From positions 124,001-188,000 of the forward strand of contig NZ_VTSX01000001.1 of assembly GCF_008329705.1 (NCBI RefSeq): a stretch of 64,000 nt of DNA. Reading direction: 5' to 3'. Both the position numbers and the translations under genes were made by a program. Below are positions 16,512 through 24,537 of the stretch, piece by piece. Numbering within the stretch: position 1 is the stretch's first letter; each line of letters opens with the position of its first letter. Origin of the DNA: Chryseobacterium sp. SN22 (GTDB taxonomy: Bacteria; Bacteroidota; Bacteroidia; Flavobacteriales; Weeksellaceae). The notes under the pieces were generated by a model that saw nothing but the letters and a program-made list of their open reading frames with translations, ran no database searches and was not told where the DNA came from.

Positions 16512-17822
16512 ATGAAGACAAAATTATTTTTTACGGCCATGCTGGCTTTGGGAGTACAGCAAACCACGCCGGCTCAAGTTGATGCGAACGGATATACGAC
16601 GGTAAATATGTCCATGGGCGCAAGCTACCAGAACCGGGTATTTTTTGACCTGAGTGCCAATACGATGGTGTCCCAGCCTGCGAATACCTGGGATATCGCT
16701 TTTTACAGGAACGCAAGCATGAATTTCGGAACCAGGATCAATGATGCCCAGAATATTGAAGTGTATCAGGCCTCCAGCAACCCGAACGACTGGAACAGCA
16801 TTACCACAAACAGTGTCGCTTCCTACGGATCGCCGTTGTATAATCTTGACAATACAACAACAATTCAGAAAGGTGCTTTCGAACAGGGAACGGCAACCTA
16901 CGGCTGGGGAGAATACAACCCGGGAAACCACCATGTTGAAGGCAAAGTGATCTTTATCCTGAAATATGCTTCCACCAACACGTATTATAAGTTTATGATC
17001 GATGATTATTTCGGCGGTTATACTTTTAAATATGCCAAATGGAATGCAGCCAATTCTTCCTGGGATGCCACCACTTCCAAAACCATTGCCAACGGAAGTG
17101 ATGATGCTTACTTCAATTATTTCTCCTTCGCAACCGGAGATAAGGTGCCGGGTCTTGAGCCTTCAAAATCAGGCTGGGACTTGATGTTCACAAGATACTG
17201 GACCGATTATCCGTACACCGATCCCAACACGGGACAACCCGCTACCATGAAATACCGAATGGCGGGCGTTATCCAGAATACGAACATTACCGTAGCCAAA
17301 GTACAGCCTGAAACCCAGACCACCTCCACCTCTACCCTGCCTGCCTCAACCGCCTTCTCAAATAATATAACGGCCGTCGGGCATTCCTGGAAACCGGCCA
17401 TGGGCGCACCTTATTCCGATATCGTCTATTATGTGAAGCAGGGCTCGGAATATTACCGGATGTATTTTACTTCCAATGACGGATCTTCCACCGGAAATAT
17501 GTATTTCAAATACAAAAACATTACTTCAACTTTAGGAACCACCGACATCGCTGCCAAAAAAGCAACTTTCGGAATTTACCCGAATCCGACAACGGCAGAC
17601 AAACAAGTGACGGTTTTGTTTGATATTAAAGAAAAGGTAAACACCAGAGGCCAGGTAGAAGTTTATGACCTGTCGGGCAAAAAAGTGTATTCGGCTGAAC
17701 TGACGAACCAAACCGGTTTCTACAAGCAGGACCTGAATCTTTCCCACCTGTCTTCCGGAAACTACCTGGTGAAAATCTCCTTCGGCGGAAGCACCGAAAC
17801 GAAAAAGCTGATCATCAAATAG
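16512..17822 (+). CDS. T9SS-secreted HmuY-like protein
   Basis: A 436-residue exported protein. After a signal peptide (1-21) the region RVFFDLSANT (42-51) and WDIAFY (60-65) matches the HmuY-like signature seen in the lipoprotein at 12091-13179, and a second half (KSGWDLMFTRYWTDY) repeats the WDLxF pattern, so there may be two HmuY-like lobes. The C-terminal 80 residues form a type A T9SS sorting domain (FGIYPNPT, VEVYDLSGKKVYSAEL, NYLVKISF, ending KLIIK). It would be carried through the outer membrane by T9SS and anchored or released as a haem-capture protein. Transcribed separately, opposite to the haem operon. Confidence 0.85.
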   Translation: MKTKLFFTAMLALGVQQTTPAQVDANGYTTVNMSMGASYQNRVFFDLSANTMVSQPANTWDIAFYRNASMNFGTRINDAQNIEVYQASSNPNDWNSITTNSVASYGSPLYNLDNTTTIQKGAFEQGTATYGWGEYNPGNHHVEGKVIFILKYASTNTYYKFMIDDYFGGYTFKYAKWNAANSSWDATTSKTIANGSDDAYFNYFSFATGDKVPGLEPSKSGWDLMFTRYWTDYPYTDPNTGQPATMKYRMAGVIQNTNITVAKVQPETQTTSTSTLPASTAFSNNITAVGHSWKPAMGAPYSDIVYYVKQGSEYYRMYFTSNDGSSTGNMYFKYKNITSTLGTTDIAAKKATFGIYPNPTTADKQVTVLFDIKEKVNTRGQVEVYDLSGKKVYSAELTNQTGFYKQDLNLSHLSSGNYLVKISFGGSTETKKLIIK

Positions 17823-17886
17823 TCAACGATGGTTTTAATTGACCATTGACTATTCATTTAAATAATACTTTCTATTTTTTCTAATA

Positions 17887-17917
17887 AAAGGCTGCTCATC
17901 CAGGTGAACAGCCTTTT
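17887..17917. terminator. bidirectional terminator between convergent genes
   Basis: AAAGGCTG and CAGCCTTT pair, with an inner TCA/TGA pair and a 6-nt loop. It is flanked by A-rich and T-rich runs, so it can serve the HmuY-like gene and the convergent monooxygenase gene. Confidence 0.8.
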
Positions 17918-17940
17918 AGTTTTTTACATAATGACCGGAA

Positions 17941-18231
17941 TTATAACGTTTTAAATCCTTTGTGCACCATTGTTGAGCTTTCCAGCATTTTTGAAACGTT
18001 TCTTCTGAAATCCAGCAGGTGATCCTGCCCGTTGTGACGGTTCAGATGCTCCTCGCTTTCCCATAATTCCACCATGAAAAAAGTTCCTTTGTTGTCTTTA
18101 TCCTCGATGAGGTCGTACTGAAGACATCCTTCTTCCTTTCTGGTTTCCCGCACCAGCGTCTGAAAAAGTTCCACCGCTTCCATAAGGTAATTTTCATTAA
18201 ATTTAAAAAGCGCAACTACATGTATATTCAT
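17941..18231 (-). CDS. antibiotic biosynthesis monooxygenase-fold protein (quinol monooxygenase-like)
   Basis: A 96-residue ABM-domain protein with the length and pattern of YgiN-like enzymes: VVALFKFNENY at the start, a GCLQYDLIEDKDNKGTFFMVE strand region and ELWESEEHLNRHNGQDHL. The dimeric ferredoxin-like fold oxidises quinols without a cofactor or, in other branches (IsdG-like), degrades haem. The IsdG Asn-Trp-His triad is not evident, although the haem locus is adjacent. Single-gene unit. Confidence 0.8.
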   Translation of the reverse strand: MNIHVVALFKFNENYLMEAVELFQTLVRETRKEEGCLQYDLIEDKDNKGTFFMVELWESEEHLNRHNGQDHLLDFRRNVSKMLESSTMVHKGFKTL

Positions 18232-18323
18232 TGTTAATTTTTTTAGCGGTGTAAATGTAGAATATTTTAAAGCCTGAAAAGATATTTCACGGATTTATTT
18301 TCAATATATAACAGCATTAGCCG

Positions 18324-19208
18324 CTAAAAAACTGATTTGTAAATGGTAATGCAGCTCATAACGATGACCAGAGTCCCTATGACTGTAAACATGCTTTTTA
18401 CCGGAAGTTTCGCTGTAAGCATGGCTGAAAAGGGGGCCGTGACAATACCGCCGATCAGCAGTCCCAGAATAATATTCCAGTGCTGGATGCCGAGTGTAAA
18501 AATAAAAGTAATGGCAGCCGTTAAGGTCAGAATAAATTTAGCCACCGTAGAACTTCCTACGGCAAATCTCGGGGTAAAAGAATTTTTTATCAAGGTTCCT
18601 GTAACCAAAGGTCCCCAGCCGCCGCCGGCAAAAGAATCAATAAATCCGCCGATGAGCCCGAGCTTGGTTAAATGGGTTTTCTTTTTAAGTTTTTTATCCT
18701 GTTTTCCCTTAAAAGCATTCAATAAAATCCGGATGCCGAGATAAAGCGTATAAAAAGAGATGATGCTTTTCGTGACTTTGGAATAATACTCTCCGAGATA
18801 AGTAAGTGAAACAGCACCGATAACCGCACCAATAACGGCAGGAACAGCTAATCTTTTCACCAGGTTTTTGCTTACGTTTTTCAGTTTGATATGACTGATG
18901 CTTCCTGCGGCCGTGGTAAAGCTTTCTGCCGAATGGATGCTGGCACTTACCGCGTGCGGCGGAATTCCCAGAAATAGAAGGGTTGTCGTACAGATAACGC
19001 CGTAACCCATTCCCATAGAGCCGGCTACAATTTCCGCCAGAAACCCCACCAGGAGCATCCAGTAAAAAATGTAATTGTCCTTAGCCAGAACGTTTAACAG
19101 TTCATTGAAATAGCCCATTTCGTACATGGAAAAAACAATGAGGGCCACTGCCGCAACCGTAATGAAAAAAACGTTGAGCCTGAGCTGCACTTTTCTTGAG
19201 ATGACCAT
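18324..19208 (-). CDS. TauE/SafE-family sulfite/sulfate permease
   Basis: About 294 residues with eight predicted membrane segments and the duplicated TauE/SafE signature: GSMGMGYGVICTTTLLFLGIPPHAVSASIH in the first half and GGFIDSFAGGGWGPLVTGTL in the second, each with the glycine-rich re-entrant segment. I start at ATG 19208 (MVISRKVQ); a TTG start at 19217 would add three residues. Members move sulfite, sulfate or organosulfonates. As last gene of the cysH-cysD-cysN group, two bases after a TTG-proximal cysN stop region, it probably supplies sulfate or exports excess sulfite. No dedicated sulfate ABC importer was found in the window. Confidence 0.85.
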   Translation of the reverse strand: MVISRKVQLRLNVFFITVAAVALIVFSMYEMGYFNELLNVLAKDNYIFYWMLLVGFLAEIVAGSMGMGYGVICTTTLLFLGIPPHAVSASIHSAESFTTAAGSISHIKLKNVSKNLVKRLAVPAVIGAVIGAVSLTYLGEYYSKVTKSIISFYTLYLGIRILLNAFKGKQDKKLKKKTHLTKLGLIGGFIDSFAGGGWGPLVTGTLIKNSFTPRFAVGSSTVAKFILTLTAAITFIFTLGIQHWNIILGLLIGGIVTAPFSAMLTAKLPVKSMFTVIGTLVIVMSCITIYKSVF

Positions 19209-19218
19209 CCGATTCAAT

Positions 19219-20460
19219 TTATAAAATCATTATTGCTCCTACAGTGGAGTTGCTTGTCTCGTCAATCAGAATGGCGTTTCCTGTTGCATTGCTGTCTTCA
19301 AAACGGTCATACACCAAAGGCGAAGCCGTCTTCAGCCGTATTTTTACGACTTCGTTCAGTTTTATGCTTTCTGAAACGGGGATTTTCTCCAGGGTATTGA
19401 CATCGATTTTATAATCGATTTCTTTAACAATGGCTCTTACGACCCTGCTTTTATGCTGAATGAAATATTTATTGCCTTCCTGCAGTTTTTTTTTGTCCAG
19501 CCAGCATACCACGGCTTCAACTTCACTTTCCACTTTTGGAAGACTTTCTGTTTTTACCAGAAAATCACCGCGGCTGATGTCGATATCGTCTTCCGTATGC
19601 AGTACGGCAGGCTGATGGGCATAAACAGCTTCTACCTCTTTTCCACCGGTTTCAATTTTTGAGATCCGGGTCTGAATCTCTTGGGGCAGAACAGTAATTT
19701 CATCCCCTTTTTTATAAACTCCTGAAATCACTTCTCCGGCGTACCCCCGGTAATCATGAAGCTCATCGGTCTGCGGACGGATCACATACTGCACCTGGAA
19801 TCTCGGGCTGTCAAAATTTTGGGATGAACTGATTTCGACGGTTTCAAGAAAATCCAGCAGCGCAGGACCTTCATACCAAGGCAGATTTTCCGATTTTCCG
19901 ACAATATTGTCCCCGTGAAAAGCGGAAATCGGGAAATAATTTACATTTTCCAGCTCCAGCTTCGTGGCCACCCGCTCATATTGGGCTTTGATGTCGTTAA
20001 AAATATCCTCGGAATAATCCACCAAATCCATTTTATTGATCGCTACCACCACATTTTTTATTTTCAGAAGGGAAGCAATAATCGAATGCCTTCTTGTCTG
20101 TTCGATTACCCCCTGTCTGGCATCAACGAGAATGACGATCAGCTGGGAATTGGAAGCACCCGTAATCATATTTCTTGTATACTGGATGTGCCCTGGCGCA
20201 TCGGCAATAATAAATTTCCTTTTCGGAGTTGAGAAATAACGATAGGCTACGTCAATCGTAATACCCTGCTCCCTTTCAGCTCTCAACCCGTCCGTCAAAA
20301 TGGCAAGATCGATTCCGTTTTCATTTTTATTTTTCGATTGTTTTTCCAGCGCCTCGAGCTGGTCGATCAGTATATTTTTGCTGTCGTACAGAAGTCTTCC
20401 GATCAGGGTACTTTTCCCGTCGTCCACACTTCCGGCAGTGATGAATCTTAATATATCCAT
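19219..20460 (-). CDS. cysN: sulfate adenylyltransferase subunit 1 (GTPase)
   Basis: A 413-residue EF-Tu-like GTPase that drives ATP-sulfurylase (sulfate + ATP to adenylyl sulfate). The G motifs are G1 GSVDDGKST (10-18), G3 DAPGHIQYTRNM (87-98) and G4 NKMD (142-145); the C-terminal half has two beta-barrel domains. At 413 residues there is no APS-kinase (CysC) fusion, consistent with the APS-type CysH nearby. It is 162 bp downstream of cysD, an unusually long gap filled by repeats. Confidence 0.95.
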   Translation of the reverse strand: MDILRFITAGSVDDGKSTLIGRLLYDSKNILIDQLEALEKQSKNKNENGIDLAILTDGLRAEREQGITIDVAYRYFSTPKRKFIIADAPGHIQYTRNMITGASNSQLIVILVDARQGVIEQTRRHSIIASLLKIKNVVVAINKMDLVDYSEDIFNDIKAQYERVATKLELENVNYFPISAFHGDNIVGKSENLPWYEGPALLDFLETVEISSSQNFDSPRFQVQYVIRPQTDELHDYRGYAGEVISGVYKKGDEITVLPQEIQTRISKIETGGKEVEAVYAHQPAVLHTEDDIDISRGDFLVKTESLPKVESEVEAVVCWLDKKKLQEGNKYFIQHKSRVVRAIVKEIDYKIDVNTLEKIPVSESIKLNEVVKIRLKTASPLVYDRFEDSNATGNAILIDETSNSTVGAIMIL

Positions 20461-20622
20461 GTTTATTTATGGGTAATGGGTAATGGATAATGAGTAATTT
20501 TTAATATCACTCATATCAATTTCTCATTAATTTTTTAGTTTAAATTTTTTAATCTATCTGAATGAATTTCATATGATTCAATAAGTATCTGATATTACCT
20601 ATTACTTATTGCTCATTACTAA
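20461..20622. repeat. inverted arrays of short GGTAATG-like repeats between cysD and cysN
   Basis: GGGTAATGGGTAATGGATAA (20470-20489) on the left is mirrored by ATTACCTATTACTTATTGCT (20594-20613) on the right, i.e. the same degenerate 7- to 8-bp unit in opposite orientation. The arms could pair into a long imperfect hairpin inside the operon transcript. Confidence 0.55.
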
Positions 20623-21531
20623 TCAAAAATAGCCTCCTTTTTTCCGGTCTTCCATCGCTGCTTCCGTTACTCTGTCGTCAATCCGGGTTTCACCGCGTTC
20701 TGAGATTCTTGAGGCTGTAATTTCGGTAACAACCTCATCCAGTGTTTCGGCATGGCTCTCTACGGCAGCGGTACAGGTCATATCGCCTACGGTCCGGTAG
20801 CGGACTTTTTTATTGACAACCGTATCACTTTCATCGATCCTGATGAAATCCGAGACTGCGATCCACTGCCCTTCATGCTCGATGACGTCGCGGTCGTGGG
20901 CAAAATAAATCGGCGGTAATGCAATATTTTCCCTTTTGATATAATTCCACACATCAAGCTCGGTCCAGTTCGAAATCGGGAAAACCCTAACATTCTCCCC
21001 TTTGCTGATCCTTCCGTTGTAAATGTTCCACAATTCAGGGCGCTGCAGTTTCGGATCCCATTGTCCGAATTCATCGCGTACCGAAAAAAACCGTTCTTTT
21101 GCCCTGGCCTTCTCTTCATCCCTCCTGGCTCCGCCGATACAGGCATCAAACTGAAATTCCTCGATCGTATCCAGCAGGGTGTGGGTCTGAAGCCAGTTCC
21201 GGGAAGCGAATTTCCCTTTCGGCTCGGCTAAACTTTTAGCTTTAATGGTATCTTCCACTTTTCTTACAATCAGTTCAGCACCGATACTTTCAGCCAGCTC
21301 GTCCCTGAACCGAAGGGCTTCCGGAAAGTTGTGCCCGGTATCGACATGGACCAGCGGAAAGGGAATTTTCATCGGGGCAAATGCTTTTATGGCTAGATGG
21401 ACCAAAGTGATGGAATCTTTTCCGCCGCTGAAAAGCAGGGCCGGTTTTTCAAACTGAGCCGCCACTTCACGCATGATGTAAATACTTTCGGCTTCCAGCT
21501 GTTCCAGATAATCTGGTTGATAGGTGTTCAT
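20623..21531 (-). CDS. cysD: sulfate adenylyltransferase subunit 2
   Basis: A 302-residue PP-loop ATP pyrophosphatase, the catalytic ATP-sulfurylase subunit partnered by CysN. The PP motif is SGGKDS (35-40), followed by HVDTGHNFPE. Conserved blocks FASRNWLQTHTLLDTIEEF, GGARRDEEKARAKERFFSVRD and the C-terminal DDRVTEAAMEDRKKGGYF identify CysD. I use the ATG at 21531 (MNTYQPDYLEQLEAES); an upstream ATG at 21606 would overlap cysH by 46 bp and add 25 residues foreign to the family. Confidence 0.95.
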   Translation of the reverse strand: MNTYQPDYLEQLEAESIYIMREVAAQFEKPALLFSGGKDSITLVHLAIKAFAPMKIPFPLVHVDTGHNFPEALRFRDELAESIGAELIVRKVEDTIKAKSLAEPKGKFASRNWLQTHTLLDTIEEFQFDACIGGARRDEEKARAKERFFSVRDEFGQWDPKLQRPELWNIYNGRISKGENVRVFPISNWTELDVWNYIKRENIALPPIYFAHDRDVIEHEGQWIAVSDFIRIDESDTVVNKKVRYRTVGDMTCTAAVESHAETLDEVVTEITASRISERGETRIDDRVTEAAMEDRKKGGYF

Positions 21532-21560
21532 TTCTTCGTTTAATTTTTTTTGAATTAGAA

Positions 21561-22253
21561 TTAGTGGGTATGCAGGCCGCATTCTTTTTGTGAGCTTTCC
21601 CACCACCAGCGTCCGGCACGGGGATTTTCTCCTTCTGCAATCGCCCGGCTACAGGGCTGGCAACCGACACTGATGAATCCTTTTTGGTGCAATGACAATT
21701 CCTGGACTTTGTATTCGGCCAGGTAATCCAGCACCTGCGGGTAGCTCCAATGCATCAGCGGATTGTATTTGTAGAGCCGCCTTTCTTCATCCCATTCGAT
21801 TACCTGCATATGTTCACGGTTTTCCGACTGTTCAGCCCGTAATCCCGTAATCCAGACTTCAGCGTGTTCAAGGGCCCGATTTAAAGGTTTAACCTTTCTG
21901 ATAAAGCAGCACTCCTTACGGTTTTCAACGGAATGGTAAAAGGCATTGATCCCTTTTTCATTTACGTATTGTTCCACATCGGAACTTTCCGGGAAATAGA
22001 CTTCCGTTTTTCTTTTGTACCGGGCATTGTTTTGAGCCAGTAATTCGTAGTGTTCCGGAAAAAGCCTTCCCGTATCCAGGGTAAATACTTTGATCGGGAG
22101 TTGGTTTCTGAAAATGATGTCGGTAATTACCTGATCTTCCTGACCAAGCGATGTAGAGAAAACGGCTCCCTGCGGAAATTTTGACGAGAGCAATTTTAAT
22201 CCTTCCTCTGCTGAAAGCCTTTTCAGAATATCTGCCTCTTCTTGTGAAATCAT
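21561..22253 (-). CDS. cysH: adenylyl-sulfate (APS-type) reductase
   Basis: A 230-residue reductase that converts APS to sulfite using thioredoxin. The 4Fe-4S-binding cysteine pairs that distinguish APS from PAPS reductases are present (Cys115-Cys116 in KECCFIRK; Cys198 and Cys201 in GCQPC), and the catalytic Cys225 is in KECGLH. FSTSLGQEDQ and FTLDTGRLFPE match the nucleotide-binding core. It is the first structural gene of the sulfate-assimilation operon; sulfite reductase genes are not in this window. An Rrf2-type regulator lies upstream with a palindromic site between them. Confidence 0.95.
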   Translation of the reverse strand: MISQEEADILKRLSAEEGLKLLSSKFPQGAVFSTSLGQEDQVITDIIFRNQLPIKVFTLDTGRLFPEHYELLAQNNARYKRKTEVYFPESSDVEQYVNEKGINAFYHSVENRKECCFIRKVKPLNRALEHAEVWITGLRAEQSENREHMQVIEWDEERRLYKYNPLMHWSYPQVLDYLAEYKVQELSLHQKGFISVGCQPCSRAIAEGENPRAGRWWWESSQKECGLHTH

Positions 22254-22299
22254 AATTTATCCATTTGAAGTATAACAAATATCCGACAAAATAACTATC

Positions 22300-22314
22300 C
22301 TACCAAATGAGTAG
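22300..22314 (-). promoter_or_regulatory. candidate operator for the cysH operon
   Basis: CTAC-N7-GTAG (CTACCAAATGAGTAG on the plus strand), an imperfect palindrome 46 bp upstream of the cysH start codon and downstream of the regulator gene. Position and symmetry suggest a binding site for the adjacent Rrf2-family regulator or another sulfur regulator; this is an inference. Confidence 0.45.
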
Positions 22315-22325
22315 ACTAATTATTG

Positions 22326-22356
22326 CAAAAAAAAGATCCGGTTAATTCACCAGATC
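22326..22356 (-). terminator. terminator overlapping the end of the Rrf2 gene
   Basis: On the minus strand GGATCTGGT and ACCGGATCT pair over nine positions (two G-T pairs) around a 6-nt loop, followed by eight T residues. The stem includes the Rrf2 stop codon and implies that cysH has its own promoter. Confidence 0.65.
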
Positions 22357-22749
22357 CATTAAAGTTCTTTGCTCAAGAATATTCAGCGAGGCATCCCGTA
22401 CTTCGATCAGTACGTCATGGAGACCACAGTGGTCTTCGCTGCAGTCATCACATTTTTCGTAAAAATTCAGGCTGACGCACGGCAGAAGCGCAATCGGGCC
22501 GTTTACCAGACGGATAATTTTGGCAAGCTTTACGTTTTCAGGGTTTTCCTTGAAAAAATATCCGCCGCCCTTCCCTTTTTTACTGTCGAGGATGTCCGCT
22601 TTTTTAAGTTCAAGCAGGATATTTTCCAAAAACTTTAAAGGAATCTTCTTACGGTCTGCAATTTCGGAAATAAGAACCGGGCCGTCATTCCTTTTCTCTA
22701 CCAGGTATGACAGTGCCTTAAAAGCATATTGGGATTTTTTAGAAAGCAT
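22342..22749 (-). CDS. Rrf2-family regulator with C-terminal Cys cluster
   Basis: A 135-residue Rrf2 regulator, using the ATG at 22749 (MLSKKSQYAFKAL) because the 28 residues upstream are hydrophobic and unlike the family. The winged helix is residues 1-75 (ISEIADRKKIPLKFLENILLELKKADIL). Four cysteines, Cys91, Cys100, Cys103 and Cys108 (LPCVSL, EKCDDCSEDHCGLH), are placed like the Fe-S ligands of IscR/NsrR, though the spacing (x8, x2, x4) differs from IscR. It may sense Fe-S status or a cysteine-pathway metabolite, as CymR does without a cluster. Its position before cysH suggests control of sulfate assimilation. Confidence 0.85.
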   Translation of the reverse strand: MLSKKSQYAFKALSYLVEKRNDGPVLISEIADRKKIPLKFLENILLELKKADILDSKKGKGGGYFFKENPENVKLAKIIRLVNGPIALLPCVSLNFYEKCDDCSEDHCGLHDVLIEVRDASLNILEQRTLMDLVN

Positions 22750-22831
22750 TACCACAAAAATAAGAAAAAAATAATTAAGAGTCAGGGAAAAAGAGCCAGG
22801 GAAAAAGGCAAAAAAACAGATGAGAAAAACC

Positions 22832-23121
22832 ATTAAGATGGAATAAGATATTTAGGAAAATTAAGATGAGCCTCGCTTTAAGCGTAGTGCTGAATAAAAA
22901 TCTTTGATTTCTAAATAAACCTTAAAACATTCATATCTTTTAATGGTTTAAACTGCATTTTACCTTGTTCTTCCCGAATTGAAAACTATTAAGATCTGAT
23001 AAGGTATTAGGAACATTAAGATGAGCTCTGCTTTAAACGGAGTGCTGAATAAAATCTTTGATTTTTCTAATCAACTTTAAACCTTCATATCTCTTAATGG
23101 TTTAAAATGCATTTTACTTGG
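22832..23121. repeat. tandem direct duplication of a ~134-bp non-coding segment
   Basis: Copy 1 (22832-22966) and copy 2 (22988-23121) are offset by 156 bp. Shared landmarks in order are ATTAAGAT, ATTAAGATGAGC, CTGAATAAAA, ATCTTTGATTT, TTCATATC, TTAATGGTTTAAA and GCATTTTAC. They differ by scattered substitutions and small indels. No coding potential was seen. It fills the gap between the divergent Rrf2 and DUF4268 genes. Confidence 0.8.
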
Positions 23122-23153
23122 CTCCTTCAACCTGGCTCTTCCCACTTTTTCCC

Positions 23154-23161
23154 TACCTTTG
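23154..23161 (+). promoter_or_regulatory. -7 element four bases before the DUF4268 start
   Basis: TACCTTTG matches TAnnTTTG and ends only 4 bp before the ATG at 23166, implying a leaderless or nearly leaderless transcript. The same arrangement occurs before the helicase gene at 63464. Confidence 0.55.
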
Positions 23162-23165
23162 TATT

Positions 23166-23594
23166 ATGTTCAGCAAACAGGAAGCACAGCAGTTAAAAAA
23201 GGAGTTTTGGACGGCTTTCGGAAAGTCTTTCCCGAGGAAATGGATTTTGTACGATACCAAGATCAAGGACATGTCGTTTAAATTTTACGCAGACAATAAA
23301 AAAGCGGAAGTTTCCCTGGATATCGAAATGAAGGACGAAATTTTCCGGAATGCCTATTACGAAAAGATCTGGTCTCTGGAGGACACCCTGAAAGATTTTA
23401 TCGGGGATTTCCACAAAGACGAATATTATACCCTTGAAAACGGAAAAGTAATGGCCAGAATCTGGGTGGAAAAGCACCAGGTTTCTATCTTCAATAAAAA
23501 TACCTGGCAGGAAGTCTTTGAATTTTTTGTAGAAAAAATGGACGGCTTCGAAAGGTTCTATTATGAATACGAAGATTTTATAAAGGATGTTTGA
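23166..23594 (+). CDS. DUF4268-family protein
   Basis: A 142-residue cytoplasmic protein matching the small flavobacterial DUF4268 family: MFSKQEAQQLKKEFWTAFGK at the start, WILYDTKIKDMSFKFYADNK, then an aromatic, acidic C-terminus (FERFYYEYEDFIKDV). I use ATG 23166; an in-frame upstream ATG at 23118 adds 16 hydrophobic residues lying in repeat DNA. The DUF4268 domain also occurs attached to nuclease-like domains, but nothing nuclease-like is visible here. Function unknown. Confidence 0.8.
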   Translation: MFSKQEAQQLKKEFWTAFGKSFPRKWILYDTKIKDMSFKFYADNKKAEVSLDIEMKDEIFRNAYYEKIWSLEDTLKDFIGDFHKDEYYTLENGKVMARIWVEKHQVSIFNKNTWQEVFEFFVEKMDGFERFYYEYEDFIKDV

Positions 23595-23715
23595 GCCTGA
23601 CCAAAAGATCAATGATCTATTTCAATAATACAGTAAAGGTAAGGAATTCTTACTCATATTTTCGGCAAAGCTTATCTATATTTACCAAAATTAAATCACA
23701 AACCTATTAAGTACA

Positions 23716-24537
23716 ATGGAAAACAATCCCATCTTTTTCGCAGACGGTACAGACCCGAAAATGCTTGAAGCGTACAGAAAAGCGCAGGAAACGTTCAAAT
23801 ATTTCTGGCGGGAGCAATCCTGGGAATACCGGAGGATTATTCCCGGACTGTCGGTTTCCTGTGTGAAAGTGGCTTTCTCCCAGGAGGATCCGTCTTCCGA
23901 CACTCCTGCTGTTGAACATATGTGGATCAACAATATCAATTTCGACGGTGATTTTATTAAAGGATACCTTATCAACAATCCGAATACGCTGACCAATGTT
24001 GCGGTCGGAGATTATGTGGAAATTCCCCTGAACGAAATCAGTGACTGGCTTTTCGCCATGCCTCAAAGGGCAAAAAAAGCGACCGGGCTTTCAAAATTAT
24101 TTTCATCTTCTTCAAAATCGCCGCTTCCTAAAGCTTACGGAGGGTTTACCATCCAGAAAATGCGTTCGGATATGTCCCCTGCCGAAAGACGTGCCCATGA
24201 TGAGGCATGGCAGATGGATTTCGGAGATTTTAATGATATTGAAATTGTTTACGAACAGAAAGAACATCCTGAAAACCTTGTCGAACACCCGATGAGCAGA
24301 AACATGAAGGACGAACTTGTAAAATTTATCAATGAAAATCCTGCTGAAATTACAGGTCAGGACCGTAACGGCTATACCCTCCTCCACACCGAAACCATTG
24401 CCGGAAACCTAAGCTCTGTGGAAGTGATCCTGAAAGCAGGAGCCGATAAAAGTTTAAAAACGAACTCAGGAAAAACAGCTCTTGATTTTGCCAGGCAACT
24501 GAACTGGGAACATCTCATTCCGGTTCTGGAAGATTAA
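23716..24537 (+). CDS. DUF2314 domain protein with C-terminal ankyrin repeats
   Basis: A 273-residue cytoplasmic protein. The first 125 residues match the DUF2314 (YegJ-like) pattern (AQETFKYFWREQSWEYRRII, then VSCVKVAF, and VGDYVEIPLNEISDWLF). A linker with a Ser-rich stretch (SSSSKS) leads to a middle segment FGDFNDIEIVYEQK. Residues about 215-273 form ankyrin-like repeats (DRNGYTLLHTETIAGN, VEVILKAGADKSL, TNSGKTALDFAR). Ankyrins suggest protein binding. The function of DUF2314 is unknown. It is probably a separate unit from the DUF4268 gene 121 bp upstream. Confidence 0.85.
   Translation: MENNPIFFADGTDPKMLEAYRKAQETFKYFWREQSWEYRRIIPGLSVSCVKVAFSQEDPSSDTPAVEHMWINNINFDGDFIKGYLINNPNTLTNVAVGDYVEIPLNEISDWLFAMPQRAKKATGLSKLFSSSSKSPLPKAYGGFTIQKMRSDMSPAERRAHDEAWQMDFGDFNDIEIVYEQKEHPENLVEHPMSRNMKDELVKFINENPAEITGQDRNGYTLLHTETIAGNLSSVEVILKAGADKSLKTNSGKTALDFARQLNWEHLIPVLED

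Noticed and set aside
17941-18231. IsdG-like haem-degrading enzyme beside the haem locus
   Set aside because: The ABM fold fits, but the catalytic Asn-Trp-His set of IsdG is not visible, so a generic monooxygenase call is safer.
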